A DNA stretch of 64,000 nucleotides from Mesorhizobium sp. (GTDB lineage Bacteria > Pseudomonadota > Alphaproteobacteria > Rhizobiales > Rhizobiaceae). Shown one piece after another: positions 36,367 to 45,360 of this stretch. Both the position numbers and the translations under genes were made by a program. The notes beneath the pieces are model-generated. The model was not told where the DNA came from. It ran no database searches and worked only from the letters and a program-made list of their open reading frames with translations. Numbering within the stretch: the first letter of the stretch is position 1; each line of letters begins with the position of its first letter. The DNA is taken from positions 32,001 through 96,000 of the forward strand of contig JAPUFC010000093.1 of the NCBI GenBank assembly GCA_027492275.1. The letters run 5' to 3'.

Positions 36367-38451
36367 TCACTCCGTCAGCGTCAGCTTGGCGTCCACCGCG
36401 ACGATGCCCTTCTCCTGCACGAAGACGGGATTGACGTCGAGCGATTCGACGCGCGGCTCGGCCAGCGCCAGCGCGCCGACGCGCATCGCCGCCTCGATCA
36501 GCGCCGCGCGGTCGTAGCTCTTGCCGCGATAGCCGGAGAGAAGCTTGCCGAGCTTGGTGCGCGAGATCGCCGCGTCCAGCTCCTCGGCGGTGAAGGGCGG
36601 CTTGATGACCACCGCGTCGTCCAGCAGCTCGACCAGGATGCCGCCCGCGCCGACCACGACGATGGGGCCGACCACGGGGTCGCGCGTCAGGCCGATGATC
36701 GTCTCCAGCCCGCCCGGCGACATTTCCTCAACCAGCACCTCGGCCGCGTCCGGATCGGCCTTGGCCAGGGCTGCGCGGATGCGGCCATAGGCCTGTCGCA
36801 GCTCCTCGTCGGTGCGCAGGTTCAGCGCCACCAGCCCGTATTCGGTCTTGTGCGCGATCTTGTCGGAGAGGCCCTTCATCACCAGCGGCCGCTTGAGGTC
36901 GCCGAGGCCGGCGAGGTCGTCCTCGACCCTCACCACCCGCGACTGCGGCACGGGAAAGCCGACCTTGTTGATGATCGCCTTGCTGTCCGCCTCGTTGAGC
37001 AGGCCGGCGGTTTTCGGCAGCAGGCCGGCCGGGGCCTTCGCGTCGGTCTCGGGCAGCGCGACCGAAGGCCCGCGATAGTGGCGCAGCTTGGCCAGTGCTG
37101 CGAACAGCGGGCGCGTGTCGTCATAGACCGAGATGCCGTTGTCGAAGAACTGCTCGTATTCCTCGGCGGGGATGGCGGGCGAATGCACGATCAGATGCTT
37201 CACGCCGCGCTTCTTTGCGTCGATCATCAGTTGCTGCACCGGCTTGCGGATGTCTTCCTTGAGCAGCACCAGCCCGAAGATCACCACGTTGAAGCCGTCG
37301 CCGTAGAAGATGTCGATGGCGTCGGGGATGACCGCGTTGCGCGCGGCGATGTCGTAGGGGTTGACGGGATAGCTCTGGTTGGGCAGCGCCGAAAGCTTCG
37401 CCGCCGCGTCCGGGGAAGGGTCCGGCAGGTCGAGGTCGAACACCGCCATCTCGTCGGCCGCCATCGCCGCGAAGCCGCCGGAGATGGAGATCACGCAGGG
37501 CTTCATCGGCTCCTTCAGCGGCCATTCGTAGCGGTTGACGAGATCGGCGATCGCGGCCAGCGTCTCGATGTCCTCGGCCACGATCACGCCCTCGCGCTCC
37601 AGGAAGGCGACGGTGTTGCGGTAGGAGCCGGCGATCGCGCCGGTGTGGGTGAAGGCGGCCTTCTGGCCGCTCTCCGACTTGCCGACCTTGATCGCCACGA
37701 CCGGCTTGCCGGCCGCGCGGCACTTGGCCAGCGCCTCGCGCAGCGTCTCGACGTTGCGGATCGTCTCCAGGAAGATGACGATGGTCCTGGTATCGGGGTC
37801 TTCCGCCATGAACGACAGGTAGTCGGCGACGGTCAAAAGCAGCTCGTTGCCGCAGGTGACGGTCTTGGAAATGCCGATGCCGCGCGGCGCCATCTTGCGC
37901 AGCAGCGTCGACACCATGCCGCCGCTCTGCGACACGACGCTGACCGTGCCCGGCCGCACGCTTTTCGGGAACTGGTAGATCGGCGCGATCGCCATGGCGA
38001 GGCCCGAGCGCGGATTGGCGAGCCCGTTGGTGTTGGGACCGACGATGGCGAGCTTGTACTGCCTGGCCAGCGCGATCACCTTCTGGTCGAGCAGCTTGCC
38101 GGCCTCGCCCGCCTCGCCGAAACCCTGCGCCACCAGCACGATGGAGCGGATGCCCTTCTTGGCGCATTCCTCGACCGCCGCAATGGCCGCCTCGGCCGGG
38201 ATGTTCAGCATCGCCGCCTCGATATGGTCGGGCAGGTCGGCGATGCTCGGCACGCAGGGATGCCCCATCAGCTCGGTGTAGCGCGGGTTGACCGCGTAGA
38301 TGTCGCCCTTGTAGCCGAGATTGTGCATGGCCACGATCGCCGACGACCCCAGCTTGGTCAGGTCGGGCGTCGCGCCGACGATCGCCACGGCCCTGGCCGT
38401 GAACAGCTTGCCGATCGTCTCGATGTCGGCGCGGTAAGGTTGTTCGGCCAT
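36367..38451 (-). CDS. acyl-CoA synthetase, NDP(ADP)-forming type
   Basis: 694 residues in alpha-beta fused order. The N-terminal CoA-binding domain starts AVAIVGATPDLTKLGSSA. The central succinyl-CoA-synthetase-like part carries the phospho-histidine in FTHTGAIAGS (near residue 268). The C-terminal ATP-grasp part has PLVMKGLSDKIAHKTEYGLV and GPIVVVGAGGILVELLDD. It would make an acyl-CoA from acid, CoA and ATP, or run in reverse to save ATP. The acid is unknown. ATG 38451 is preferred over the longer frame from 38499. A B-box lies 67 bp upstream. Confidence 0.92.
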   Translation of the reverse strand: MAEQPYRADIETIGKLFTARAVAIVGATPDLTKLGSSAIVAMHNLGYKGDIYAVNPRYTELMGHPCVPSIADLPDHIEAAMLNIPAEAAIAAVEECAKKGIRSIVLVAQGFGEAGEAGKLLDQKVIALARQYKLAIVGPNTNGLANPRSGLAMAIAPIYQFPKSVRPGTVSVVSQSGGMVSTLLRKMAPRGIGISKTVTCGNELLLTVADYLSFMAEDPDTRTIVIFLETIRNVETLREALAKCRAAGKPVVAIKVGKSESGQKAAFTHTGAIAGSYRNTVAFLEREGVIVAEDIETLAAIADLVNRYEWPLKEPMKPCVISISGGFAAMAADEMAVFDLDLPDPSPDAAAKLSALPNQSYPVNPYDIAARNAVIPDAIDIFYGDGFNVVIFGLVLLKEDIRKPVQQLMIDAKKRGVKHLIVHSPAIPAEEYEQFFDNGISVYDDTRPLFAALAKLRHYRGPSVALPETDAKAPAGLLPKTAGLLNEADSKAIINKVGFPVPQSRVVRVEDDLAGLGDLKRPLVMKGLSDKIAHKTEYGLVALNLRTDEELRQAYGRIRAALAKADPDAAEVLVEEMSPGGLETIIGLTRDPVVGPIVVVGAGGILVELLDDAVVIKPPFTAEELDAAISRTKLGKLLSGYRGKSYDRAALIEAAMRVGALALAEPRVESLDVNPVFVQEKGIVAVDAKLTLTE

Positions 38452-38517
38452 TCGTCTCTCCTCGATCCTGCCGCGCCGGTGCGGGCGACGTGCCTGCAAC
38501 GCGAATCGGCGGCGCTT

Positions 38518-38535
38518 TCAACAAGTCCACACAAC
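38518..38535 (-). promoter_or_regulatory. B-box 5, upstream of the NDP-forming ligase
   Basis: Minus strand: TAGTTG, TGTGGA, CTTGTT, a weaker copy with the GTGTGGAC core. No clear -35 is seen at 17 bp, so promoter placement here is uncertain. It lies in the 249-bp divergent region shared with the MaoC operon. Confidence 0.45.
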
Positions 38536-38605
38536 TAATCGCGAGATATGACGACTTGGTGGCTGTAAAACCCGATACAGTGCATAAATCGGCTATGCAA
38601 GCAGC

Positions 38606-38666
38606 AAAATGACCAGACACGTGCTTGACAAGTCGTTTTATGCCGGCCTAGTTGTATGGACATGTT
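38606..38666 (+). promoter_or_regulatory. B-box 6 and promoter of the MaoC operon
   Basis: TAGTTG, TATGGA, CATGTT (38649-38666) overlaps the -10 (CTAGTT, 38648-38653) of a promoter with TTGACA at 38625-38630, the same layout as the F420 operon. A further degenerate copy on the other strand (38606-38623, GTGTCTGGTCAT reading) lies just upstream. Confidence 0.58.
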
Positions 38667-38700
38667 CGGCGCGATGCCGATGGCCGAGGAGCACCCCCCC

Positions 38701-39159
38701 ATGAGCAAATATTACGAGGACCTGGAGGTCGGCCAGGTCTACAGGCATCCCGTCACCCGCACGGTGACCGAGGTCGACAATCTCATGTATGTGGCGCTGT
38801 CGCACAACCCGCAGCCGCTGCACATCGACGAGGAATACGGCAAGAAGTCCATGCACGGCTCGCGCGTCGTCGCCAGCCTGTGGACGCTGGCCTTCGTCAA
38901 CGCGCAGGCGGTGATGCCGCTGACGCTGGGCACCATCATCGGCAGCCTCGGCTACGAGGAGATCCGCTTTCCGAACCCGGTGCGCATCGGCGACACGCTG
39001 CGCTCCGAGACCCACGTCATCGGCAAGCGCGACAGCAAGAAATACCCGAACGCGGGCCTCATCACCTTCGAGCATGTCGGCTACAACCAGCGCGAGGAAT
39101 GCGTCTGCCGCGCCAAGCAGATCAGCCTGCAGCTCAGGAAGTCGCACGCCATCACCTGA
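38701..39159 (+). CDS. MaoC-family (hot-dog) enoyl-CoA hydratase
   Basis: 152 residues, single hot-dog domain. The hydratase motif is VALSHNPQPLHIDEEYGKKS, with Asp/His replaced in standard positions by N and H but retaining HIDEEYG, followed by the MaoC helix MHGSRVVASLWTLAFV. Followed by an acyl-CoA dehydrogenase and a CitE-like lyase, which makes hydration of a C5 dicarboxylyl-CoA (itaconyl- or mesaconyl-CoA type) the most attractive role. ATG 38701 is preferred; an in-frame ATG at 38656 would place the start inside the B-box. Confidence 0.85.
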   Translation: MSKYYEDLEVGQVYRHPVTRTVTEVDNLMYVALSHNPQPLHIDEEYGKKSMHGSRVVASLWTLAFVNAQAVMPLTLGTIIGSLGYEEIRFPNPVRIGDTLRSETHVIGKRDSKKYPNAGLITFEHVGYNQREECVCRAKQISLQLRKSHAIT

Positions 39160-39243
39160 CGCCGGCCGGCGGCCCGAGGCCGTCGCCCCTCCGCGCCCGC
39201 CCTTTAACGGACCGTGTCCCGGTCCAGGAACCTGGTATCAGTC

Positions 39244-40410
39244 ATGGATTTTTCGGTTTCCGAGGAACGCACCCAGATCCTCGACGCGGTCGACGCGCTG
39301 CTCAAGGATTTCCCCGACGAATACTGGGCGGACAAGGACCAGAAGCATGAATTCCCGTGGGAATTCTACCACGCCTTCGCCGAGGCGGGCTATCTCGGCA
39401 TGGCGATCCCGGAAGAATATGGCGGCGCCGGCCTGACGCTCACCGACGCGGCGCTGGTGCTGCAGCGCGTCACCTCCGGCGGCGGCTGCCATGCGGCGGC
39501 GACGGCCGTCCACATCTCCATCTTCGGCATGACGCCGGTGGTGAAGTTCGGCAGCGAGGAGATGAAGCGCAAATACCTGCCGCCGCTGGTCAAGGGCGAC
39601 CTGCACGTCTGCTTCGGCGTGACCGAGCCGGACGCCGGCACCGACACGACGCGCATCAAGACGACAGCCGTGCGCGACGGCGACCACTACGTCATCAACG
39701 GCAAGAAAGTGTGGACTTCCAAGGCGCTGGAATCGTCCAAATGCCTGCTGCTGACGCGCACCACGCCGCTCGACCAGTGCAAGAAGAAGACGGACGGCAT
39801 GACGCTGTTCCTCGTTGACCTCGATCCCAAGCACGTGCAGATTCGGCCGATCCCCAAGATGGGCCGCGAGGCGGTGCAGTCCTGCGAGGTGTTCTACGAC
39901 AATCTGCGCGTGCCGGTGTCCGACCGCGTCGGCGAGGAGGGCAGGGGCTTCCACTACCTGCTCGACGGGCTGAACGCCGAGCGCATCGTGGTCGCGCTGG
40001 AAGCCGTCGGCGCTGGCCGCCAGGCGCTGCGCCGCGCCACCCAGTATGCCAAGGAGCGCAACATGTTCGGCCGGCCGATCGGCATGAACCAGGGCGTGCA
40101 GTTTCCGCTGGCCGATTCCGTCGCCAAGCTGGAGGCGGCCGAGCTGGTCGCGCTCAAGGCCGCGTGGCAGTACGACAACGACATCCCCTGCGGCGACCTG
40201 GCCAACATCGCCAAGTACCTGGCGTCGGAGGCGGCCTTCGAGGCCTGCGACCGCGCCGTGCAGACCCATGGCGGTTACGGCTACGCCAAGGAATACCATG
40301 TCGAGCGCTATTTCCGCGAGACGCGGGTGTGGCGCATCGCGCCGCTGGCGCAGAACTTCGTTCTCGCCTACATCGCCGAGAAGATGCTCGGCCTGCCGCG
40401 CTCCTACTGA
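39244..40410 (+). CDS. acyl-CoA dehydrogenase (in the MaoC-CitE unit)
   Basis: 388 residues, full-length ACAD. FGVTEPDAGTDTTRIKTTAV, HYVINGKKVWTSKALESSK, RNMFGRPIGMNQGVQFPLAD and QTHGGYGYAKEYHVERYFRE are the family landmarks. The last segment lacks the common YEGT.EI; RVWRIAPLAQNFVLAYIAEKML follows instead, so the catalytic base position is not obvious by eye. It lies 84 bp after the MaoC gene and before the CitE-like gene. It could oxidise a branched short acyl-CoA such as methylsuccinyl-CoA, inferred from context. Confidence 0.9.
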   Translation: MDFSVSEERTQILDAVDALLKDFPDEYWADKDQKHEFPWEFYHAFAEAGYLGMAIPEEYGGAGLTLTDAALVLQRVTSGGGCHAAATAVHISIFGMTPVVKFGSEEMKRKYLPPLVKGDLHVCFGVTEPDAGTDTTRIKTTAVRDGDHYVINGKKVWTSKALESSKCLLLTRTTPLDQCKKKTDGMTLFLVDLDPKHVQIRPIPKMGREAVQSCEVFYDNLRVPVSDRVGEEGRGFHYLLDGLNAERIVVALEAVGAGRQALRRATQYAKERNMFGRPIGMNQGVQFPLADSVAKLEAAELVALKAAWQYDNDIPCGDLANIAKYLASEAAFEACDRAVQTHGGYGYAKEYHVERYFRETRVWRIAPLAQNFVLAYIAEKMLGLPRSY

Positions 40411-40419
40411 GCGGTTTGC

Positions 40420-40439
40420 GGCCGGCGGCGTCGCCGGCC
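40420..40439 (+). other. intercistronic hairpin
   Basis: GGCCGGCG (40420-40427) pairs perfectly with CGCCGGCC (40432-40439) around GCGT, between the ACAD and the CitE-like genes. There is no T-run, so it looks like an mRNA-processing or stability element, not a terminator. Confidence 0.4.
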
Positions 40440-40468
40440 TCCTCTGGTTTCTGGAAACGGGAAGAGCG

Positions 40469-41350
40469 ATGAGACCGATCCGCAGCATGATGTATGTGCC
40501 GGGCCACAAGGAGAAGTGGATCGACAAGGTCCCGACCTTCGGCGCCGATGTCGTGGTTCTGGACCTGGAGGACAGCGTTCCCGACCACCTCAAGGTCGAG
40601 GCGCGCAATCTCGTGGCCGCCGCCATTCCGCGCCTGAAGGACGGCGGAACGCGCCTCTTCGTGCGCACCAACAAGGGCCGGTACGCCTACAGCTACGACG
40701 ATCTGCTGGCCGTCGTGCAACCGGGCCTGGCCGGGATCATCGTCACCAAGGCCGAGGACCCGGAGGACATCGAGGGCCTGTCGCGCCTGATCGCCGAGGT
40801 CGAGCACGTGAAGAAGATGCCGCATGGCGGCGTCACCATGATCCCGCCCATCGAGACCGCGCGCGCCGCGCAGTTCGTCTTCGAGATCGCCTCCAATCCG
40901 CGCGTCGAGACCATCTGCGCCGTGTCCGCCAAGGGTGCGGACCTCGAACGCAATTTCGGCTTCACCTGGACGCCGGATGGGCTTGAGACGCTCTATCACC
41001 GCTCGCAGGCGATCATCGCCTGCAAGGCCGCTGGAAAACGCTTCCCGATCGGCGGCATGTGGCAGGAGGTGCACGACCTCGAAGGGCTGCGCAAGCAGGC
41101 GCTGTTCAACAAGCAGCTCGGCTTCTCCGGCGAGATCGTGCTGCACCCGTCCAACGTCTCCGTCGTCAACGAGATCTATTCGCCGACGAAGGAACAGCTC
41201 GATTTCTACCGGGGCATGATCGTCGCGTTCGCGCAGGCCGAGAAGCAGGGCGAGGGCGCCATCCTCTATCGCGGCGAGCACATCGACATCGCCCATGTCG
41301 AGACGGCGAAGTCCTTCCTCGCCCTCTGGGACAAGCCGGAGGGACGGTAG
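40469..41350 (+). CDS. HpcH/HpaI aldolase - citrate lyase beta (CitE)-like CoA-ester lyase
   Basis: 293 residues. RSMMYVPGHKEKWIDK, VVLDLEDSVPDHLKVEAR (metal and CoA binding), LFVRTNKG, MIPPIETARAA and the C-terminal GFSGEIVLHPSNVSVVNEI define the CitE-like family, which includes malyl-, methylmalyl- and citramalyl-CoA lyases. With the MaoC hydratase and ACAD directly before it, cleavage of a citramalyl-CoA-type ester to acetyl-CoA and a 2-oxo acid is a reasonable guess. SD is weak (GGGAAGAG). Confidence 0.88.
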   Translation: MRPIRSMMYVPGHKEKWIDKVPTFGADVVVLDLEDSVPDHLKVEARNLVAAAIPRLKDGGTRLFVRTNKGRYAYSYDDLLAVVQPGLAGIIVTKAEDPEDIEGLSRLIAEVEHVKKMPHGGVTMIPPIETARAAQFVFEIASNPRVETICAVSAKGADLERNFGFTWTPDGLETLYHRSQAIIACKAAGKRFPIGGMWQEVHDLEGLRKQALFNKQLGFSGEIVLHPSNVSVVNEIYSPTKEQLDFYRGMIVAFAQAEKQGEGAILYRGEHIDIAHVETAKSFLALWDKPEGR

Positions 41351-41360
41351 GGACGCGGCG

Positions 41361-42560
41361 GTGCGGCAGCCCGCGCCGCTTCGCCCTGGCCCGATGCCGC
41401 CGATCTGGCTGCTCACCATCTTCACCGCCGCGGGCATGCTGGGCATGCACGTCTTCGCGCCCGCCCTGCCTCTGATCGCGGCCGATTTCGCCGCCACGCC
41501 CGCCGAGACGCAGTACACGATCAGCCTCTACGTGGCGGCGCTGGCGGTGGGCCAGCTCGTCTATGGCCCGCTGTCGGACCGCCTCGGCCGCCGCCCCGTC
41601 ATCATCGGCGGCTTGGCGCTGTTCGTCGCCGCCTGCGTCCTTGCCATGCTGGCGTCGAGCCTCGGCCAGCTCATCCTCGCCCGCATCCTGCAGGGATTCG
41701 GCGGCTGCGCCGGGCTGGTGCTCGCCCGCGCCATCGTGCAGGACGTCAGCCAGGGCTCGAATTCCGCCGGCACCATCGCCACGCTCAACATCGTCCAGCT
41801 CATCGGCTCGGCCGTCGCTCCGGTCGTCGGTCTGGCGCTCGCCGGGCATCTGGGCTGGCGGGTCGTGCCGGCCATGCTGTGCGCACTCGGCCTCGCCGGC
41901 ATCGCGGGCGCCGTCTGGTGGCTGCGCGAGACCGGCGCGCGGGCGGTCCGGGGCGGAGGCGTGGGGGCCTATCTGGCCGTGTTCGGCGCGCCGGGCTTCG
42001 TCGCCTACCTCACGGTCGGCGCCTTCACCACCACCACCCTGTTCTGTCTCGTGTCCACCATGCCGTTCGTCGTCACGGCCAATCTCGCCCGTCCGGAGGG
42101 CGATGTCGGCCGCTGCTACTTCGTCCTCGTCGCCGGCGTCATCTGCGGCGGCTATGTCGCCAAGCGGCTGGCCGGCCGCGTCGACCTCGACCGCGTCATC
42201 CTCGCCGCGACGGGCCTCGGCGTCCTGTGCGGCGGCGCGCTGCTCGCCATGGTGCTGAGCGGCACGCTGGCGCTCCTGCCCTACCTTGCCGGCGGCTTCG
42301 GCTTCGCCCTCACCTGCGGGATCATGGGCGTCGCGGCGCTGGCCCGCACGACCGAGAAGGTCGGCGCGCTCAAGGGCACGGCGGTGGGAATCTACGGCTT
42401 CACGCAGATGGCGGCCGGGGCGCTGTCGATCGTGCTGGGCAGCGTCGGCCCCGACGTCGCCCTCACCTCGACGCTGACGCTCGCCGCCTTCGCCGCCGGC
42501 GGCTTCCTCGTCTTCCTCGCCCATTGGCTGCGCGCGCCGCGCCGTGGAACGGGCATATAA
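41361..42560 (+). CDS. Bcr/CflA-type MFS transporter 2
   Basis: 399 residues, about 12 helices, with GQLVYGPLSDRLGRRPVIIGG (motif A, given in part) and ILQGFGGCAGLVLARAIV. It is a clear paralogue of the transporter at 20420. The GTG at 41361 is chosen because it gives the same 17-18 residue N-terminus as that paralogue (MRQPAP.. compared with MRLAPK..); ATG 41394 is the alternative. It starts 10 bp after the CitE-like gene, so it belongs to the MaoC operon, which is under B-box 6, as MFS-1 is near B-box 3. Confidence 0.85.
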   Translation: MRQPAPLRPGPMPPIWLLTIFTAAGMLGMHVFAPALPLIAADFAATPAETQYTISLYVAALAVGQLVYGPLSDRLGRRPVIIGGLALFVAACVLAMLASSLGQLILARILQGFGGCAGLVLARAIVQDVSQGSNSAGTIATLNIVQLIGSAVAPVVGLALAGHLGWRVVPAMLCALGLAGIAGAVWWLRETGARAVRGGGVGAYLAVFGAPGFVAYLTVGAFTTTTLFCLVSTMPFVVTANLARPEGDVGRCYFVLVAGVICGGYVAKRLAGRVDLDRVILAATGLGVLCGGALLAMVLSGTLALLPYLAGGFGFALTCGIMGVAALARTTEKVGALKGTAVGIYGFTQMAAGALSIVLGSVGPDVALTSTLTLAAFAAGGFLVFLAHWLRAPRRGTGI

Positions 42561-42565
42561 TCTCT

Positions 42566-42586
42566 ATGGTGAATATCATTCTACAT
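42566..42586 (+). promoter_or_regulatory. A-box 5 with promoter of the ligase-thiolase operon
   Basis: ATGGTGAAT, ATC, ATTCTACAT. Twelve bases later TTGATG (42599-42604), 17 bp, TACCAA (42622-42627). A 12-bp perfect palindrome, CTTGGTACCAAG (42617-42628), covers the -10 and could be a separate regulator site. The remaining leader to the ligase ATG shows no gene. Confidence 0.7.
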
Positions 42587-42777
42587 AAAGAATTTCGCTT
42601 GATGGCGCGCCCGCGTCTTGGTACCAAGCAAGCGATGGGATCGCCGCCGGCGTCCGGCCATGGCGCCGCCCGTGGCGCCCTATGGCGTCGTGCCGCGCGG
42701 GGAGGAGGCGGGGCCGACGGTTTGCGGTCGCTCGCGGCCGAGCAGGTTCGGCGCCGAAGCGCATCCGGGAGGTATCG

Positions 42778-44451
42778 ATGATCGTCACATATCCGCATTT
42801 CGAGCCGCATTTCCCGCGCGACCAGTGGGTGCTGCCGCAGGTCCTGGAGCATCAGGCCGTCGCCCGCGCCGGCAGGCCTGCGCTGTCGTGGACCGACGAG
42901 GGCAAGCCGCTCACCTTCGCCGAACTCAACGCCGAGGTGAACCGCTATGCGCATGGCTTCACCGAGGCCGGCATCAAAAAGGGCGACAAGGTCGTCCTCT
43001 ACATGCCCAACAGCCTCGAATTCGTGCTTCTCTGGTATGCGCTGACCAAGATCGGCGCGATCGAGGTGCCGGTCGGCGAAATCCAGAAGGGCGCCTTCCT
43101 CCAGCACCAGATCAATCTCAGCCAGGCGCGCACCATCATCACCACGCCCGACCTGATCGGCCGCATCGCCGATGTCGAGGACAATGTCGCGCTGCTCGAA
43201 CGCTGCTACGTTCTGGGATCGGCCGGAGGCGAAGAGCCGTCCGGCCTGTCGCGCGTTGCCATGCAGCCTGTCTCCGTCCTGCGCAGCGGCAACACGGAGA
43301 ATCCCGGCGTCAGGATCACCCCGTCGGACATCGCCGCCGTGCTCTACACCTCCGGCACGACCGGCATGTCGAAGGGCGTGCTGATGTCGCATTCGCACTT
43401 CTATTTCTTCGCCGAGGAGGACGTGCAGCTCACCGGCCTGACGGAAGACGACGTCTACATGACCGGCTTTCCGTTCTTCCACGGCAACGCGCAGTTCCTG
43501 ACGATCTATCCCTGCCTGATCGCCGGCGCGCATTGCGTGCTCTATCCGAAATTCTCGGCCTCCGACTATTTCGGCCGGGCCGAGCGCAGCGGAGCGACGG
43601 TGGCCAACCTGATCGGCGCGACCATGGCCTTCATCCTCGCCTCGCCGCCGGCCGATCATGACCGCAGGCACCGCATCCGCACCATCTATTCCGCGCCGCT
43701 GGCCGTCGACCTGGCGAAGAAGTTCACCGACCGCTTCGGCCCGATCGAGTTCGTCGACGGCTTCGGCCAGACCGAGATTTCCAACATCTTCCAGACGCCG
43801 CGCGGCGCCTATCGCCCGGCCGGCGCGTCGGGCGTGCTGATGGACCAGTGGTTCGAGGTCAAGCTCGCCGATCCCGAGACCGACGAGCCGGTGCCGGAGG
43901 GCGAGGTGGGCGAGCTGATGATCCGGCCCAAAGTGCCCGGCATCATCACCGAGGGCTATCTCGGCATGCCCGAGAAGACGGTCGAGGCCTGGCGCAACCT
44001 GTGGTTCCACACCGGCGACGCCATGCGCCGCGACGAGACCGGCTGGTACTATTTCGTCGACCGCGTGAAGGACGCGCTGCGCCGCCGCGGCGAGAACATC
44101 TCCTCCTTCGAGGTGGAATCGGTGGTGCGCCAGCACCCCGCGATCGCCGAATGCGCCGTCGTCGGCGTCAAGGCCGACGAGGCCGGCGGCGAGGACGAGG
44201 TCAAGGTCTGCGTCGTGCTGAACGACGGCGCGACGGTCGACATGGCCGAGCTGATCGCCTTCTGCGACAAGCGCATGGGCGCGCACATGGTGCCGCGCTA
44301 CGTCGAGGTGATGGCCTCGCTGCCGCAGACGCCGTCCGAGAAGGTCAAGAAGAAGGAGCTGCGCGAGCGCGGCGTGACGCCCGAAACCTGGGATCGGCAG
44401 AAGGCCGGCGTGACCCTCGAGAGCGAGACGCGGCAGGCAAGGCGGGCATGA
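42778..44451 (+). CDS. AMP-forming acyl-CoA synthetase
   Basis: 557 residues, ANL superfamily. The P-loop-like AMP motif is LYTSGTTGMSKGVLMSH (near residue 197), followed by FVDGFGQTE (A5), WFHTGDAMRRDETGWYYFVDR (A7/A8) and the acyl-lysine region PSEKVKKKELR. It activates a carboxylic acid to its CoA thioester. It leads a plus-strand unit with an enoyl-CoA hydratase, thiolase and aldo/keto reductase under A-box 5. ATG 42778 has GGGAGG at the right distance. Substrate unknown; CaiC-like ligases are relatives. Confidence 0.92.
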   Translation: MIVTYPHFEPHFPRDQWVLPQVLEHQAVARAGRPALSWTDEGKPLTFAELNAEVNRYAHGFTEAGIKKGDKVVLYMPNSLEFVLLWYALTKIGAIEVPVGEIQKGAFLQHQINLSQARTIITTPDLIGRIADVEDNVALLERCYVLGSAGGEEPSGLSRVAMQPVSVLRSGNTENPGVRITPSDIAAVLYTSGTTGMSKGVLMSHSHFYFFAEEDVQLTGLTEDDVYMTGFPFFHGNAQFLTIYPCLIAGAHCVLYPKFSASDYFGRAERSGATVANLIGATMAFILASPPADHDRRHRIRTIYSAPLAVDLAKKFTDRFGPIEFVDGFGQTEISNIFQTPRGAYRPAGASGVLMDQWFEVKLADPETDEPVPEGEVGELMIRPKVPGIITEGYLGMPEKTVEAWRNLWFHTGDAMRRDETGWYYFVDRVKDALRRRGENISSFEVESVVRQHPAIAECAVVGVKADEAGGEDEVKVCVVLNDGATVDMAELIAFCDKRMGAHMVPRYVEVMASLPQTPSEKVKKKELRERGVTPETWDRQKAGVTLESETRQARRA

Positions 44452-45311
44452 CCATGGACGAGACCGCAATCGTGAACGGGCGTGACCAGAGGGCCCCCGG
44501 CGCCGTATTCGCCGCCGGCCGGTTCGCCGCCGGCGCCGCCGTGCGCGTCGAGCGCTGCGACGCCGTGGCGGTCGTGACGCTCAACCGCCCCGATCGCATC
44601 AACGCCATCAACGACGACATCCGCAAGCTGCTGCCCGAGGCGCTGCTGGCGCTGGAGGCCGATGCCGAGGTGCATGCCATCGTCGTCCATGGCGGCGAGG
44701 CGCGCGGCTTCTGCGCCGGCGCCGACATCACCGAGAAGCGCGAGCCGGAATCGCCCGTCGCCGTCCATCGCCGCAATTCCAAGGGAGCCTGGATCGACGC
44801 CTTCGACCAGGTGTCCAAGCCGCTCATCGCCGCCATCCACGGCTTCTGCATGGGCGGCGGGCTCGAGATCGCGCTCGCCTGCGACATCCGCATCGCCTCG
44901 CCGGAGGCCGTGTTCAGCCTGCCGGAGACGGGCCTCGGCCTGATCCCGGGGGCGGGCGGCACGCAGCGCCTGCCGCGCCTGATCGGGCTCGGCCGCGCGC
45001 TCGACCTGCTGCTCACCGGCGACCGCATCGACGTGGCCGAGGCCCACCGCATCGGCCTGATCACGCGCATGGCCGCCGAGCGCGCCACGCTGCTGGACGA
45101 GGCGGTGGCGCTGGCGGCCCGCATCGCCGGCCGCGCGCCCGCCGCCTCGCGCTACGTCAAGGAGGCGGCCGTCGCGTCGGTCGAGCTCAGCCTGCCGGCG
45201 GGCCTGGCGCTGGAGCGCAGCCTGTTCGCCCTGCTCACCTCGACCGAGGACAAGGCCGAGGCCGCCCGCGCCTTCAAGGAGAAGCGGCAGCCCAAATTCA
45301 CCGGCGAATGA
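44448..45311 (+). CDS. enoyl-CoA hydratase/isomerase family protein (3)
   Basis: 287 residues with about 30 extra N-terminal residues before the crotonase fold. FCAGADITEKREPE and HGFCMGGGLEIALACD are the oxyanion-hole segments; FSLPETGLGLIPGAGGTQRLPR carries both catalytic glutamate positions, so a true hydratase is likely. The ATG overlaps the ligase stop by four bases. It probably hydrates the 2-enoyl-CoA made from the ligase product. Confidence 0.93.
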   Translation: MTMDETAIVNGRDQRAPGAVFAAGRFAAGAAVRVERCDAVAVVTLNRPDRINAINDDIRKLLPEALLALEADAEVHAIVVHGGEARGFCAGADITEKREPESPVAVHRRNSKGAWIDAFDQVSKPLIAAIHGFCMGGGLEIALACDIRIASPEAVFSLPETGLGLIPGAGGTQRLPRLIGLGRALDLLLTGDRIDVAEAHRIGLITRMAAERATLLDEAVALAARIAGRAPAASRYVKEAAVASVELSLPAGLALERSLFALLTSTEDKAEAARAFKEKRQPKFTGE

Positions 45312-45315
45312 TTTT

Positions 45316-45337
45316 CGCCGCCCGGCAGCGGGCGGCG
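45316..45337 (+). other. intercistronic hairpin
   Basis: CGCCGCCCG (45316-45324) pairs perfectly with CGGGCGGCG (45329-45337) around GCAG, between the hydratase and thiolase genes. There is no following T-run, so it is unlikely to terminate strongly; it may stabilise the upstream mRNA segment. Confidence 0.4.
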
Positions 45338-45360
45338 AGTGCATGCAGAAGGAAGAAAAG

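Noticed and set aside
38656-38700. An extended start for the MaoC protein (MDMFGAMPMAEEHPP)
   Set aside because: It would put the start codon inside the B-box and right after the -10, and adds residues not typical of the family. ATG 38701 is preferred.
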